Position numbers and translations under genes: made by a program
Shown here: piece by piece, positions 8,714 through 17,553 of the stretch
Layout of the letters: each line of letters starts with the position of its first letter
Numbering within the stretch: position 1 is the stretch's first letter
Notes under the pieces: model-generated
Told to the model about the DNA's origin: nothing
What the model saw: the letters and a program-made list of their open reading frames with translations, nothing else
Databases searched by the model: none
Assembly: GCF_040796495.1 (NCBI RefSeq)
Contig: NZ_JBFNQN010000008.1
Location: forward strand, 1-64,000
DNA from: Kineococcus endophyticus
Lineage (GTDB): Bacteria > Actinomycetota > Actinomycetes > Actinomycetales > Kineococcaceae
Direction of reading: 5' to 3'
Length of the DNA: 64,000 nucleotides

Positions 8714-9792
8714 TGGTTTCCCCCAACAGCCTGTACGGCCGCCTCGACGACCCGGCGCGTGACGCCGGCTACGTCGACCCGCCACCGCGCAAGGGGTTCT
8801 TCACCGACACGTCGGTCTGCATCGGCTGCAAGGCCTGCGAGGTCGCGTGCAAGGAGTGGAACGCCGTCCCCGAGGACGGCATCGACCTGCTCGGGCTGTC
8901 GTACGACAACACCGGGGGTCTCGGAGCGGACTCCTGGCGAGCTGTCGCCTTCATCGAGCAGTCCCGGCCCGCGGTCGACCGGATGCAGCAGGACACCGCC
9001 GCAGCCGGGTTCGACGCCTTCGCCGAGGCGGCGCGCCTGGGCACCGGGGTGCCGGGCGGGCACCCGGTGGCCGAGCGCGCCTACCAGAACTCCTCGCACG
9101 GGGGATGCGGGGGATCCTGCGGGGGCGCTTCCGCGGCCCCCGCGGCGAAGGACACCGGTGGGCAGTTCCTCGGCATGCCCGGGATGCTCGCCCCCGCCCC
9201 GCTGCCGGACCGGGACGGCCGGCAGGACGTGCGCTGGCTGATGATGTCCAACGTCTGCAAGCACTGCACGCACGCGGCCTGCCTCGACGTGTGCCCCACC
9301 GGGGCCCTGTTCCGGACCGAGTTCGGCACCGTCGTGGTCCAGCAGGACGTCTGCAACGGCTGCGGCTACTGCGTCTCGGCCTGCCCCTACGGCGTCATCG
9401 ACAAGCGTGAGGACGACGGCCGCGCCTGGAAGTGCACGCTGTGCTACGACCGGTTGGGCGAGGACGAGACGCCCGCGTGCGCGAAGGCGTGCCCCACGGA
9501 GTCCATCCAGTTCGGCGACCTCGACGAGCTGCGCGAACGTGCCGAACGGCGCCGCCAGCAGTTGCACGACGTCGGCGTGACCGAGGCGCGGTTGTACGGC
9601 GAGGACCCCGACGACGGGGTCGGCGGCGACGGGGCCTTCTTCCTCCTGCTCGACGAGCCGGAGGTGTACGGCCTGCCGCCGGACCCGGTCGTCACCACCC
9701 GCGACCTGCCGTCGATGTACAAGCACATGGTGGCGGCCGCGGGCTTCATGGTGCTCGGCACGGTGGCGGCGGCGCTGGGACGGCGCGCGTGA
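8713..9792 (+). CDS. fdhB: Formate dehydrogenase iron-sulfur subunit
   Basis: This 359-residue ferredoxin-like subunit passes electrons from FdhA to the membrane partner. Four cysteine clusters are visible: CIGCKACEVACKEW (C36-C46), CKHCTHAACLDVCP, CNGCGYCVSACPYG, and CTLCYDRLGEDETPACAKACP. A C-terminal hydrophobic helix (about residues 337-357, AAAGFMVLGTVAAAL) probably anchors it. Unusual is a Gly/Cys-rich insert HGGCGGSCGGASAAPAAKD at about residues 128-146. The GTG start shares one base with the fdhA stop (TAGTG), so translation is coupled, and the gene overlaps nrfD by GTGA. Confidence 0.92.
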   Translation: MVSPNSLYGRLDDPARDAGYVDPPPRKGFFTDTSVCIGCKACEVACKEWNAVPEDGIDLLGLSYDNTGGLGADSWRAVAFIEQSRPAVDRMQQDTAAAGFDAFAEAARLGTGVPGGHPVAERAYQNSSHGGCGGSCGGASAAPAAKDTGGQFLGMPGMLAPAPLPDRDGRQDVRWLMMSNVCKHCTHAACLDVCPTGALFRTEFGTVVVQQDVCNGCGYCVSACPYGVIDKREDDGRAWKCTLCYDRLGEDETPACAKACPTESIQFGDLDELRERAERRRQQLHDVGVTEARLYGEDPDDGVGGDGAFFLLLDEPEVYGLPPDPVVTTRDLPSMYKHMVAAAGFMVLGTVAAALGRRA

Positions 9793-10901
9793 GCCCGAAA
9801 CCGTCCCAGGAGACTCCGCACCAGCCCGGCCAGCCGGGTTTCGAGCACGTCCCCGGCACCGACCCCATCGGCGGGCAGGCCGCCCGGATGTGGGACGCGG
9901 GCATGGGGGCGCGGCGGGCGAAGAAGAGGCGGGGGGACGCGAACGCCGTGGTCCCGGACGCGGAGTTCCGGTCCTACTACGGCCGGGCCGTCCTCAAACC
10001 CCCGGTGTGGACGCACGAGATCGCCTACTACCTGTTCTCGGGTGGCCTGGCGGCCGGGTGCTCGATGCTCGCCGCCGTCGCCGACGCCCGCGGCGACGTG
10101 CTGGCACGCAGGGCGTTGCGGACGACGTCGCTGGGGGCGGTGGGTGCCAGCGCGTACTTCCTCATCGCCGACCTCGGCCGTCCGGAACGCTTCTACAACA
10201 TGCTGCGCGTCGCCAAGGTGACGTCGCCCATGTCCGTCGGGACGTACATCCTCTCGGTGTTCGGGCCGTTGTCCGGGGCTGCTGCCGTCGCCGAGCTCGG
10301 GGCGCTGCTGCCCGAGCGGGGCGTCCTGGGCCTGCTGCGCCGTGTCGCCGGCCCGGCGGGGTCGGTGGCCGGAGTGGGGGCCGCGCTGACCGGTCCGCTG
10401 CTGGCCACGTACACCGCGGTGCTCTTCGCGGACACCGCGGTCCCCTCCTGGCACGAGCCCTACCGGGAACTGCCGTTCGTCTTCGGCGGGAGCGCGCTCG
10501 CCGCCGGGTCCGGTGCGGCCCTGCTGCTCGCCCCCGTCGCCCAGAGCGGTTCCGCCGCCCGGCTGGCGGCGATCGGTGCCACCGTCGAACTGGCGGCCGC
10601 GCACCGGATGGAGACCGCGCACAGGCTCGTCAGCGAACCCTTCCACCTCGGTCGGCCGGGGACGTTCCTCAAGACCGCCCGCGCGCTGACCGTGGCCGGG
10701 GTCGCCGGGGGCATCGCCGCCCGGTTCCTGCCGCGCCGAACGGGGAGGGTGGTCTCGGCCCTGGCCGGGGCGAGCCTGCTGGGCGGCTCGTTCCTCACGC
10801 GCATGGCCGTCTTCGAGGCGGGTGTCGTCTCGACGAAGGACCCCAAGTACGTCGTCGTCCCGCAACGGGAACGCCTGGAGGCACGTCAGCGCGCCTCCTG
10901 A
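9789..10901 (+). CDS. nrfD: NrfD/PsrC-type membrane subunit of the formate dehydrogenase
   Basis: The 370-residue product is a polytopic membrane protein of the NrfD/polysulfide-reductase family, with about eight hydrophobic helices after a roughly 75-residue polar N-terminus. The conserved start of the membrane domain is visible as PPVWTHEIAYYLFSGGLAAGCSM and LGRPERFYNMLRVAK. Such subunits link an iron-sulfur protein to the quinone pool without haem b, replacing the FdnI-type cytochrome. GTG 9789 overlaps the fdhB stop. The C-terminal EAGVVSTKDPKYVVVPQRER motif is typical of actinobacterial homologues. Confidence 0.9.
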   Translation: MSPKPSQETPHQPGQPGFEHVPGTDPIGGQAARMWDAGMGARRAKKRRGDANAVVPDAEFRSYYGRAVLKPPVWTHEIAYYLFSGGLAAGCSMLAAVADARGDVLARRALRTTSLGAVGASAYFLIADLGRPERFYNMLRVAKVTSPMSVGTYILSVFGPLSGAAAVAELGALLPERGVLGLLRRVAGPAGSVAGVGAALTGPLLATYTAVLFADTAVPSWHEPYRELPFVFGGSALAAGSGAALLLAPVAQSGSAARLAAIGATVELAAAHRMETAHRLVSEPFHLGRPGTFLKTARALTVAGVAGGIAARFLPRRTGRVVSALAGASLLGGSFLTRMAVFEAGVVSTKDPKYVVVPQRERLEARQRAS

Positions 10902-10917
10902 GCACGAGGAGAACCGC

Positions 10918-11715
10918 ATGGCGTTCAAGACACCGGAGCAGATCGCCGTCGCCGCCGTGGCCAGCGGTGAGAAGAAGGCGCACCTGCCGGTCAGCAAGAT
11001 GCTCGCCGGGGGTTTCCTCGCCGGGGCCTGCATCGCGTTCGCGGGGTTGCTGGCCGTGGACGTCACGGCTGGGTTGAAACCCGAACTGTGGGGTGGGGTG
11101 ACCACGCTGCTCACGGGGGCCGTGTTCAGCCTCGGGCTGGTGCTCGTCATCATCGCCGGGTCCGAACTGCTCACGGGCAACATGGCGCTCATCCCCATCG
11201 CGGTGCTCAGCCGCAGGGTCACGATCGGCCGCCTCGCGGTGAACTGGGGCGTCGTCCTCGGCGCGAACCTTCTGGGGGCCCTGTTCGTCGCCTACGTCCT
11301 CGCCGTCCAGACCGGGGTCATCGGCGCCGAGGGCACCGCGTCGTACGCGCGCATCGCGGCCATCGCGACGGGCAAGGCCGTGACCGAGGACGACCTGACC
11401 ATCTTCCTGCGCGCCATCGGGTGCAACTGGCTGGTCTGCCTCGGGGTGTGGATGGCGCTGGCCGCCGAGGACGTCGCCGGCAAGGTGCTGGCCATCTTCT
11501 TCCCCATCACCGCGTTCGTGGCGCTGGGTTTCGACCACGTCGTGGCGAACATGTTCTTCCTGCCCGCCGCCCACTGGGCCGGGGTCCCCGGCATCGGCTG
11601 GGGCCACATCGTCAACAACTGGGTGTTCGCCGGCCTCGGCAACGTCGTGGGCGGCGGCTTCTTCGTCGGCGTCCTCTACTGGTTCCTCTACCTGCGCGGC
11701 CGCGAGGCGGACTGA
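10918..11715 (+). CDS. Formate/nitrite transporter family channel
   Basis: This 265-residue FNT-family protein has six predicted membrane helices and the family segments KMLAGGFLAGACIAFAG, GSELLTGNMALIP (omega-loop region) and NWVFAGLGNVVGG. FNT channels are pentamers that move formate or nitrite. The ATG at 10918 has a GAGGAG site seven bases upstream and lies 16 bases after nrfD, so it belongs to the fdh operon and most likely imports or exports formate. It converges with selD with four bases between the stops. Confidence 0.92.
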   Translation: MAFKTPEQIAVAAVASGEKKAHLPVSKMLAGGFLAGACIAFAGLLAVDVTAGLKPELWGGVTTLLTGAVFSLGLVLVIIAGSELLTGNMALIPIAVLSRRVTIGRLAVNWGVVLGANLLGALFVAYVLAVQTGVIGAEGTASYARIAAIATGKAVTEDDLTIFLRAIGCNWLVCLGVWMALAAEDVAGKVLAIFFPITAFVALGFDHVVANMFFLPAAHWAGVPGIGWGHIVNNWVFAGLGNVVGGGFFVGVLYWFLYLRGREAD

Positions 11716-11719
11716 ACGC

Positions 11720-12703
11720 TCAGCGCACGACCAGGGTCGTGTCCCCGCGGCGCGGGACGACCTCTCCGACGACGGGGTACCCGGGGACCTCGCCGACGAC
11801 GAGGAGCCCGCCGGAGGTCTGGGCGTCGGCGAGCAGGACGAGTTCGTCCTCGCCGGCCGCACCGGCGTCGAGGTGCGGCCGGACCCAGTCGAGGTTGCGT
11901 CGGCTGCCACCGGGGACGAAACCGTCGGCCAGCGACCGGCGCGCCCCGTCGACGTACGGGACGGCGGCCGCGTCGACGACCGCCGTGACCCCGCTGGCCC
12001 GCGCGACCTCGTGCAGGTGGCCGAGGAGCCCGAAACCCGTGACGTCGGTGGCACACCGAGCGCCCGCGGCGAGGGCCGCGACGGAGGCGTCCCGGTTCAG
12101 CGTCGTCATGACGGCGATCGCCTCCTCGAACACCTCACCCGTCGCCTTGTGCCGGTTGTTCAGCACACCGAGCCCGAGGGGTTTCGTCAGCGTCAGCGGC
12201 AGACCGGCCTGCGCGGCGTCGCCGCGCAGCAACGTGTCCGGGTCGCCGATCCCCGTCACGGCCATGCCGTACTTCGGTTCGGGGTCGTCGATGCTGTGGC
12301 CGCCGCCGAGGAAGCACCCCGCCGCCGCGGCGGCGTCGGCGCCGCCGCGCAGCACCTCCCGGGCCAGCTCCGGCGGCAGCACGTCCCGCGGCCAGCCGAG
12401 GAGGTTCACGGCGACCAGCGGGGTCCCGCCCATCGCGTAGACGTCGGACAGCGCGTTGGTCGCGGCGATCCGGCCGAACGTGTAGGCGTCGTCGACGACG
12501 GGGGTGAAGAAGTCCGCGGTGGCGATGACGGCGCGGCCGCCGTCGATGCGCACGACCGCCGCGTCGTCGCCCACGCCGACGACCAGGTCCTCGCCGGCTC
12601 GCTGTGCGAGACCGGCGACCATCTCCTCGAGCTCACCGGGCGGGATCTTGCAGGCGCAGCCGCCGCCGTGCGCGTACTGGGTGAGTCTCCGGAGGTCGCT
12701 CAT
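11720..12703 (-). CDS. selD: Selenophosphate synthetase (selenide, water dikinase)
   Basis: The 327-residue SelD makes selenophosphate, the selenium donor for Sec-tRNA and selenouridine synthesis. The N-terminal active-site loop reads LTQYAHGGGCACKIPPGELE, with catalytic Cys16 (not Sec) and Lys19. ATP-binding motifs include GVGDDAAVV, ATADFFTPVVDDAYTFGRIAA and GFGLLGHLHEVA. The ATG at 12701-12703 is preceded six bases upstream by TACGGT, so the mRNA is probably leaderless; an upstream in-frame extension would run through the tRNA gene and is rejected. Confidence 0.95.
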   Translation of the reverse strand: MSDLRRLTQYAHGGGCACKIPPGELEEMVAGLAQRAGEDLVVGVGDDAAVVRIDGGRAVIATADFFTPVVDDAYTFGRIAATNALSDVYAMGGTPLVAVNLLGWPRDVLPPELAREVLRGGADAAAAAGCFLGGGHSIDDPEPKYGMAVTGIGDPDTLLRGDAAQAGLPLTLTKPLGLGVLNNRHKATGEVFEEAIAVMTTLNRDASVAALAAGARCATDVTGFGLLGHLHEVARASGVTAVVDAAAVPYVDGARRSLADGFVPGGSRRNLDWVRPHLDAGAAGEDELVLLADAQTSGGLLVVGEVPGYPVVGEVVPRRGDTTLVVR

Positions 12704-12709
12704 GGCCCC

Positions 12710-12719
12710 ACCGTAGGCT
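12710..12719. promoter_or_regulatory. Overlapping divergent -10 elements of selD and selC
   Basis: On the minus strand TACGGT (12710-12715) lies six bases from the selD ATG. On the plus strand TAGGCT (12714-12719) lies 14 bases before tRNA-Sec. They share two bases, so polymerase probably cannot use both at once. Confidence 0.45.
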
Positions 12720-12733
12720 GGCCCCGCGTGCGT

Positions 12734-12829
12734 GGAGGCGTACGGGTGCCTGGTGGCCCCCGCGGTCTTCAACACCGGCGTGACCGAGCACCTCGGTCAG
12801 GTGGGTTCGATTCCCATCCGCCTCCGCCA
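12734..12829 (+). tRNA. selC: tRNA-Sec (anticodon TCA)
   Basis: The 96-base gene has the hallmarks of selenocysteine tRNA. The acceptor strands GGAGGCG and CGCCTCC pair over seven positions; as I read it, the eighth pair of the usual extended stem is mismatched. The anticodon loop CTTCAAC carries TCA at 12769-12771. The long variable arm TGACCGAG-CAC-CTCGGTCA makes a perfect 8-bp stem. The T loop is TTCGATT and CCA is encoded at 12827-12829. It sits between selD and selA, and its product decodes the UGA in fdhA. Confidence 0.95.
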
Positions 12830-12857
12830 CGCGCGCAGCCCCACCGGAGGTGTCGCG

Positions 12858-12863
12858 TAGGTT
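12858..12863 (+). promoter_or_regulatory. -10 element of selA (leaderless)
   Basis: TAGGTT ends six bases before the selA GTG. selAB could therefore be transcribed separately from the tRNA 28 bases upstream. Confidence 0.45.
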
Positions 12864-12869
12864 GCCCGT

Positions 12870-14177
12870 GTGCAGCCCGCGGAACCGCAGGACCCCCGAC
12901 GCAGCGTCCCGCGCACCGACGCGGTCCTGGCCGACCCCCGGGTGGCCGCAGCCGTCGCCGAACGGGGCCGCGACGTCGTCAAGGACGTCGTGCGCACGGT
13001 CCAGCAGCGGGTGCGGGCCGGGGAGGTCCCGGCCGACGCCCTGGTGGCCGAGGTGCTGGCGGCGCTGCCCCCGGCGGGCACGACGCTGCGACGCGTGCTC
13101 AACGCCACGGGGGCGGTCCTGCACACCAACCTCGGTCGCGCGCAGCTCTCGCCGGCCGCCGTGGACGCCGTCGTCACCGCCGCGGGCGCCACCGACGTGG
13201 AGCTGGACCTCGTGACGGGCCGCCGGGCCCGGCGAGGCCGCGGGACGATGGCCGCCCTGCGGGCGGCGGTCCCCGCCGCGGGCGACGTGCACGTCGTCAA
13301 CAACGGTGCCGCCGCCCTCGTCCTCGTCGCCACGGCCCTGGCCGCCGGCAAGGAGATCGTCGTCAGCCGCGGCGAACTCGTCGAGATCGGTGACGGGTTC
13401 CGACTGCCGGACCTGCTGGAGTCCACCGGGGCCCGGCTGCGGGAGGTCGGCACGACCAACCGCACCTCGCTCGCGGACTACCGCGCAGCCCTGTCCGACC
13501 GGACCGGGTTCGTGCTGAAGGTCCACCCCTCGAACTTTGTGGTCACCGGTTTCACCGCGGGCGTCGAGGCCGTGGACCTCGCAACGCTGGGGGTTCCCGT
13601 CGTCGTCGACATCGGGTCGGGCCTGCTGACTCCGGACGCGGCGCTGCCGGACGAACCCGACGCGACGAGCGTGCTCGCCGCCGGTGCCGACCTCGTGACG
13701 GCCTCGGGCGACAAGCTCCTCGGAGGGCCGCAGGCGGGGTTGCTCCTCGGCACGGCGGACCTCGTCGAACGGCTGCGTCGGCACCCGCTGGCGCGGGCGC
13801 TGCGCGTCGACAAGCTGACGCTGGCCGCCCTGGAGGCGACGGTGCGGGCGGCCCCGAACCCCACGCGCGACGCCGTGCACGCCGATCCCGAGGGCCTGCG
13901 CGAACGGTGCGCCGCCGTGGCGGAACCGCTGCGCCTCAGCGGGATCGACGTCTCGGTGGAACCGTCCGCGGCCGTCGTCGGTGGGGGCGGCGCTCCGGGG
14001 GTCGACCTCCCGTCCTGGGTCGTCTCGCTGCCACCGGACCTGGCGGTCGCGCTGCGGACGGGGGACCCCTCGGTCGCCGGCCGCGTCGAGGGGGGCCGGT
14101 TGCTGTTGGACCTGCGGACCGTGCCGACCGACGCGGACGAACTCGTCGTGTCCGCCGTGCGTGCGGTGGCGCGATGA
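12870..14177 (+). CDS. selA: L-seryl-tRNA(Sec) selenium transferase
   Basis: The 435-residue PLP enzyme converts Ser-tRNA-Sec to Sec-tRNA-Sec using selenophosphate. Family marks include the tRNA-recognition N-terminus RVLNATGAVLHTNLGRAQL, VNNGAAALVL, SRGELVEIGDGFRLPDLLES, and the PLP lysine (K282) in TASGDKLLGGPQAG. Length is close to the usual 450-460 residues. GTG 12870 is preceded by TAGGTT. The stop overlaps the selB start (ATGA), which couples the two genes. Confidence 0.95.
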   Translation: MQPAEPQDPRRSVPRTDAVLADPRVAAAVAERGRDVVKDVVRTVQQRVRAGEVPADALVAEVLAALPPAGTTLRRVLNATGAVLHTNLGRAQLSPAAVDAVVTAAGATDVELDLVTGRRARRGRGTMAALRAAVPAAGDVHVVNNGAAALVLVATALAAGKEIVVSRGELVEIGDGFRLPDLLESTGARLREVGTTNRTSLADYRAALSDRTGFVLKVHPSNFVVTGFTAGVEAVDLATLGVPVVVDIGSGLLTPDAALPDEPDATSVLAAGADLVTASGDKLLGGPQAGLLLGTADLVERLRRHPLARALRVDKLTLAALEATVRAAPNPTRDAVHADPEGLRERCAAVAEPLRLSGIDVSVEPSAAVVGGGGAPGVDLPSWVVSLPPDLAVALRTGDPSVAGRVEGGRLLLDLRTVPTDADELVVSAVRAVAR

Positions 14178-15928
14178 CGAGCCGCACCAGCGTCGTCGCG
14201 ACCGCGGGTCACGTCGACCACGGGAAGTCCTCCCTCGTGCGCGCCCTCACCGGCCGCGACCCGGACCGCTACGAGGAGGAGAAGCGGCGCGGGCTGACGA
14301 TCGACCTGGGGTACGCCTGGACGGAGGTCTCCGGCGCGGGGACGGTCGCGTTCGTCGACGTCCCGGGGCACGAACGGTTCGTGCCGACCATGCTCGCCGG
14401 CGTCGGGCCGGTGCCCGTGGTGCTGTTCGTCGTCGCGGCCGACGGGGGGTGGATGCCGCAGTCGGCCGAGCACCTCGCCGCCCTCGACGCCCTCGACGTC
14501 CGGCACGGGCTGCTGGTGGTGACCCGTGCCGATCTCGCCGACCCCGACCCGGCGCGCGCCGCGGCCCTGGCGCACCTGCGCCGCACCAGCCTCGGGGACG
14601 TGCCCGCGGTGGCGTGCAGCGCCGTCACGGGCGGGGGTCTCGACGACGTCCGGGCGGCGCTGGCGCAGGTCCTGGGGAACGTCGCGGCGCCGGATCCCGC
14701 TGCACCCGTCCGGTTCTGGGTCGACCGCAGCTTCTCCGTCACGGGGGCCGGGACGGTGGTGACGGGAACCCTGGCCGCCGGGACAGTGGCGGTCGGGGAC
14801 GAGTTCGTCGTCGGCGGGCGCACCGTGCACGTGCGCGGGGTGCAGTCGCTGGAACAATCCGTCGAGCGGGTCGTGGGCGTGGCCCGGGTGGCCCTGAACC
14901 TGCGCGGGGTCGACCGGCGGGACGTGCGCCGCGGCGACGCGTTGCTGACCCCGGGAACGCACGTGCGCACCGACGTCGTGGACGTGCGGGTGGAGCTGCC
15001 GGACCTCCCCGCCGAGCTGGTGGTGCACCTCGGGTCGGCCGCCGTCCCCGCGCGGGTGCGGCCCCTGGGGGGCGTGGTGGTGCGGTTGCAGTTGCGGACG
15101 CCGTTGCCGCTCGTCGTGGGGGACCGGCTGCTGCTGCGGGACCCCGCCCGGCACGAGGTCCTCGGCGCGGCCGCGGTGCTCGACGTCCTGCCGCCCGCGC
15201 TCCGGCGACGGGGCGCGGCGGCGGCCCGGGCCGGCGAGCTCGCCGAGGTCCTCGTCGACGGTCAGGGCCCCGACCTCGCCTCGGAACTGCGCCGACGACA
15301 CCTCGTCCGCGGCGCCACCCTGCGGGCCATGGGCGTTCCCGTGGCGGGGCGACCTGTCGTGGGCGACTGGCACGCCGACCCGGCCTGGTGGGAGGCGCAG
15401 CGCGCGCGGGTGCCCGAGGTGGTCCGCGACCACCGCGCGCGGGACCCGTTGCAGCCCGGGCCGACGCTGGAGCACGTGCGGCGCACGCTCCGGTTGCCGG
15501 ACCTCGACGTCGTCACGGCGCTCGTCGCGGACCCGCTGCGGGTGCGGGCGGGCCGGGTCGTGGAGCGGACCGACGACCTGCCCCCGGCGGTCGAGCGCGC
15601 GGTGGCCGCCGTGCTCGCCGACCTCGCGACGTCCCCGTTCGCGGCGCCCGACGTGGAACGGTTGCGGGACCTGCGGCTGGGACGGTCCGAACTCGCGGCC
15701 GCGGTGCGGGCGGGCCGGCTGGAGCGCGTCGCCGAGGGACTCGTGCTGGCGCCGGGGTTCCGGGACCGGGCCGTCGCCGCGCTGCGCGCCGTCCCGCAAC
15801 CGTTCTCCCTAGGCGAGGCGCGGAAGGCGCTCGGGACGTCCCGCCGCGTCGCGGTGCCGGTGCTCGAAGCGCTCGACGCGTCGGGCGCCACGGTGCGCGA
15901 ACCCGACGACCGGCGGCGGCTGCGGTGA
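14174..15928 (+). CDS. selB: Selenocysteine-specific elongation factor
   Basis: The 584-residue SelB delivers Sec-tRNA to ribosomes at UGA codons marked by a SECIS. The GTPase domain (about residues 1-170) shows G1 [10 protein letters not shown]3 DVPGHERF and G4 TRAD. EF-Tu-like domains 2 and 3 follow ([34 protein letters not shown]). The C-terminal half, to residue 584, forms the winged-helix repeats that bind the SECIS. ATG 14174 overlaps the selA stop. No other user of Sec is visible in the window, so fdhA is its evident target. Confidence 0.95.
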   Translation: MTSRTSVVATAGHVDHGKSSLVRALTGRDPDRYEEEKRRGLTIDLGYAWTEVSGAGTVAFVDVPGHERFVPTMLAGVGPVPVVLFVVAADGGWMPQSAEHLAALDALDVRHGLLVVTRADLADPDPARAAALAHLRRTSLGDVPAVACSAVTGGGLDDVRAALAQVLGNVAAPDPAAPVRFWVDRSFSVTGAGTVVTGTLAAGTVAVGDEFVVGGRTVHVRGVQSLEQSVERVVGVARVALNLRGVDRRDVRRGDALLTPGTHVRTDVVDVRVELPDLPAELVVHLGSAAVPARVRPLGGVVVRLQLRTPLPLVVGDRLLLRDPARHEVLGAAAVLDVLPPALRRRGAAAARAGELAEVLVDGQGPDLASELRRRHLVRGATLRAMGVPVAGRPVVGDWHADPAWWEAQRARVPEVVRDHRARDPLQPGPTLEHVRRTLRLPDLDVVTALVADPLRVRAGRVVERTDDLPPAVERAVAAVLADLATSPFAAPDVERLRDLRLGRSELAAAVRAGRLERVAEGLVLAPGFRDRAVAALRAVPQPFSLGEARKALGTSRRVAVPVLEALDASGATVREPDDRRRLR

Positions 15929-15935
15929 GTCCCGC

Positions 15936-17075
15936 GTGAGGGTCCTGGGGATGATGTCGGGGACCTCCCACGACGGCATCGACGTCGCCGTCGTGGAGTT
16001 CTCGGAGACCGAGGGGCCGGACGGCGGTGTCCTGCGGGCGCGACTGGGGGAGCGCGGCTCGGTGCCGTACTCCCCGTCGTTGCGGGCCGACCTCGTGGCG
16101 GCGCTGCCCCCGGCCCGCCCGGGGTTGGAGCAGGTGTGCGCCCTCGACGTCCGCATCGGCCAGGAGTTCGCGGCCGCCGCGGCCGCGGTCGGGGAGGAGT
16201 ACGACCTCGTCTGCTCCCACGGGCAGACGGTGTTCCACTGGGTCGAGGGCGGCCAGGCGCGGGGGACCCTGCAACTGGGCCAGCCCGCGTGGATCGCCGA
16301 GGCGACGGGCCGACCCGTCGTCTCGGACCTGCGGACCGCCGACGTCGCCGCGGGCGGTCAGGGAGCCCCGCTCGTCCCGCTGCTCGACGGGCTGCTCCTG
16401 GCCCCGTTCGTCGAACGGGGACTGACCGCCGCCGCGCTGAACCTGGGGGGCATCGCCAACGTGACCGTCTGCGCACCGGGAGAACCGGTGCGCGCGTGGG
16501 ACACCGGGCCGGCGAACGCCCTCGTCGACGCCGCCGCCGGCGGGATCGACCGCGACGGCCGCCTGGCCGCGAGCGGAACCGTCGACGTGAAACTCCTTGC
16601 CGCCCTGCTGGCCGAGCCGTTCTACGCCCGCACGCCGCCGAAGACGACGGGCAAGGAACTCTTCCACCCCGGATACGTCGACGGGCTCCTCGACGGCCGG
16701 GTCCTGCGACCGGCCGACCTCGTCGCGACGCTCACCGAACTCACCGTGCGGACCGTGGCGGACGCGCTGGCGGGAGTGGACGTCGTGGTCGTCTCCGGAG
16801 GCGGCGTCCGCAACCCCGTCCTCCTGGCCGGGCTGCAGCGGGAACTGCGCGCCCGGGTGGTGCTGTCCGACGACCTCGGCTGCCCCGCCGGGGAGAAGGA
16901 GGCCGTCGCCTTCGCACTGCTGGGGTACGCCTTCGCCACCGGTCGGCCGGGGAACGTGCCGAGCTGCACGGGAGCCCGCGGTGGGCGGGTCCTGGGGCGG
17001 GTCACGCCGGGGCGGTCCGGCCTGCCGGCCACCACCCGGTCCGAGCGGTGGCCGACGGCCCTGCACCTGTCCTGA
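15936..17075 (+). CDS. anmK: Anhydro-N-acetylmuramic acid kinase
   Basis: The 379-residue sugar kinase opens and phosphorylates 1,6-anhydro-MurNAc in cell-wall recycling. It starts [20 protein letters not shown], the family signature for the phosphate-binding region, and contains [30 protein letters not shown] and [13 protein letters not shown]. Length fits the family. GTG 15936 follows the selB stop by seven bases, so it may be the last gene of the selAB transcript, but no functional link to selenium is known. Confidence 0.93.
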   Translation: MRVLGMMSGTSHDGIDVAVVEFSETEGPDGGVLRARLGERGSVPYSPSLRADLVAALPPARPGLEQVCALDVRIGQEFAAAAAAVGEEYDLVCSHGQTVFHWVEGGQARGTLQLGQPAWIAEATGRPVVSDLRTADVAAGGQGAPLVPLLDGLLLAPFVERGLTAAALNLGGIANVTVCAPGEPVRAWDTGPANALVDAAAGGIDRDGRLAASGTVDVKLLAALLAEPFYARTPPKTTGKELFHPGYVDGLLDGRVLRPADLVATLTELTVRTVADALAGVDVVVVSGGGVRNPVLLAGLQRELRARVVLSDDLGCPAGEKEAVAFALLGYAFATGRPGNVPSCTGARGGRVLGRVTPGRSGLPATTRSERWPTALHLS

Positions 17076-17099
17076 CGCGTTGCGGCCGAACCGGTCGGT

Positions 17100-17501
17100 T
17101 CAGGACCGGACGGTCACCACGGGGCAGGCGGCCTCACCGATGACCCGTTGGGCGATGCTGCCCATGAGGTACTTCATGGTCGCCGACCGCTTCCGCACGG
17201 GCAGCACCACCACGTCGGCGCCGGCCGCGCTGAGCGCGATGAGCTGCTCGGCGACGTCGGGGTCGGGGTGGTGCAGGTGGGCGGCGACGCCGGCCTGCCG
17301 GGCGCCCTCCTCGACGGTCCGTCGCACCTCCTGCGAGACGTGGACGGGTGTGGAGGGCGCGTCGGAGGTCAGGGGGACCGCCTGCACCCCCAGCCCCAGG
17401 CTGCGGGCCCGTTCCAGGGCCCAGGCCAGGGCCGCGGCTCCTTCGGGGCGGTCGGTGACGGCGACGACGACGTCGCCGGTGGTCGGTGGTTCTCCGGTCA
17501 C
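17100..17501 (-). CDS. Universal stress protein (UspA family)
   Basis: This 133-residue single-domain Usp has the Rossmann-like pattern DVVVAVTDRPEGAAALAWALERA at the N-terminus and the nucleotide-binding end LPVRKRSATMKYLMGSIAQRVIGEAACPVVTV; the G-S residues after the loop (MGSIAQRV) match ATP-binding members. It probably binds ATP in the cytoplasm. The GTG at 17499-17501 has a GGAGGA site five bases upstream. It is on the same strand as the citrate-family carrier, 52 bases downstream of it. Confidence 0.88.
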   Translation of the reverse strand: MTGEPPTTGDVVVAVTDRPEGAAALAWALERARSLGLGVQAVPLTSDAPSTPVHVSQEVRRTVEEGARQAGVAAHLHHPDPDVAEQLIALSAAGADVVVLPVRKRSATMKYLMGSIAQRVIGEAACPVVTVRS

Positions 17502-17553
17502 GGTGTCCTCCGGGTTTCGCGGGTGCTCAGGGGGCGTGGGGTTCGGGGCGTCC

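Noticed and set aside
4355-8785. 1476-codon minus-strand frame opposite fdhA
   Set aside because: Only its last 280 codons (aldo/keto reductase) show family motifs. The rest is antisense to fdhA and low-complexity.
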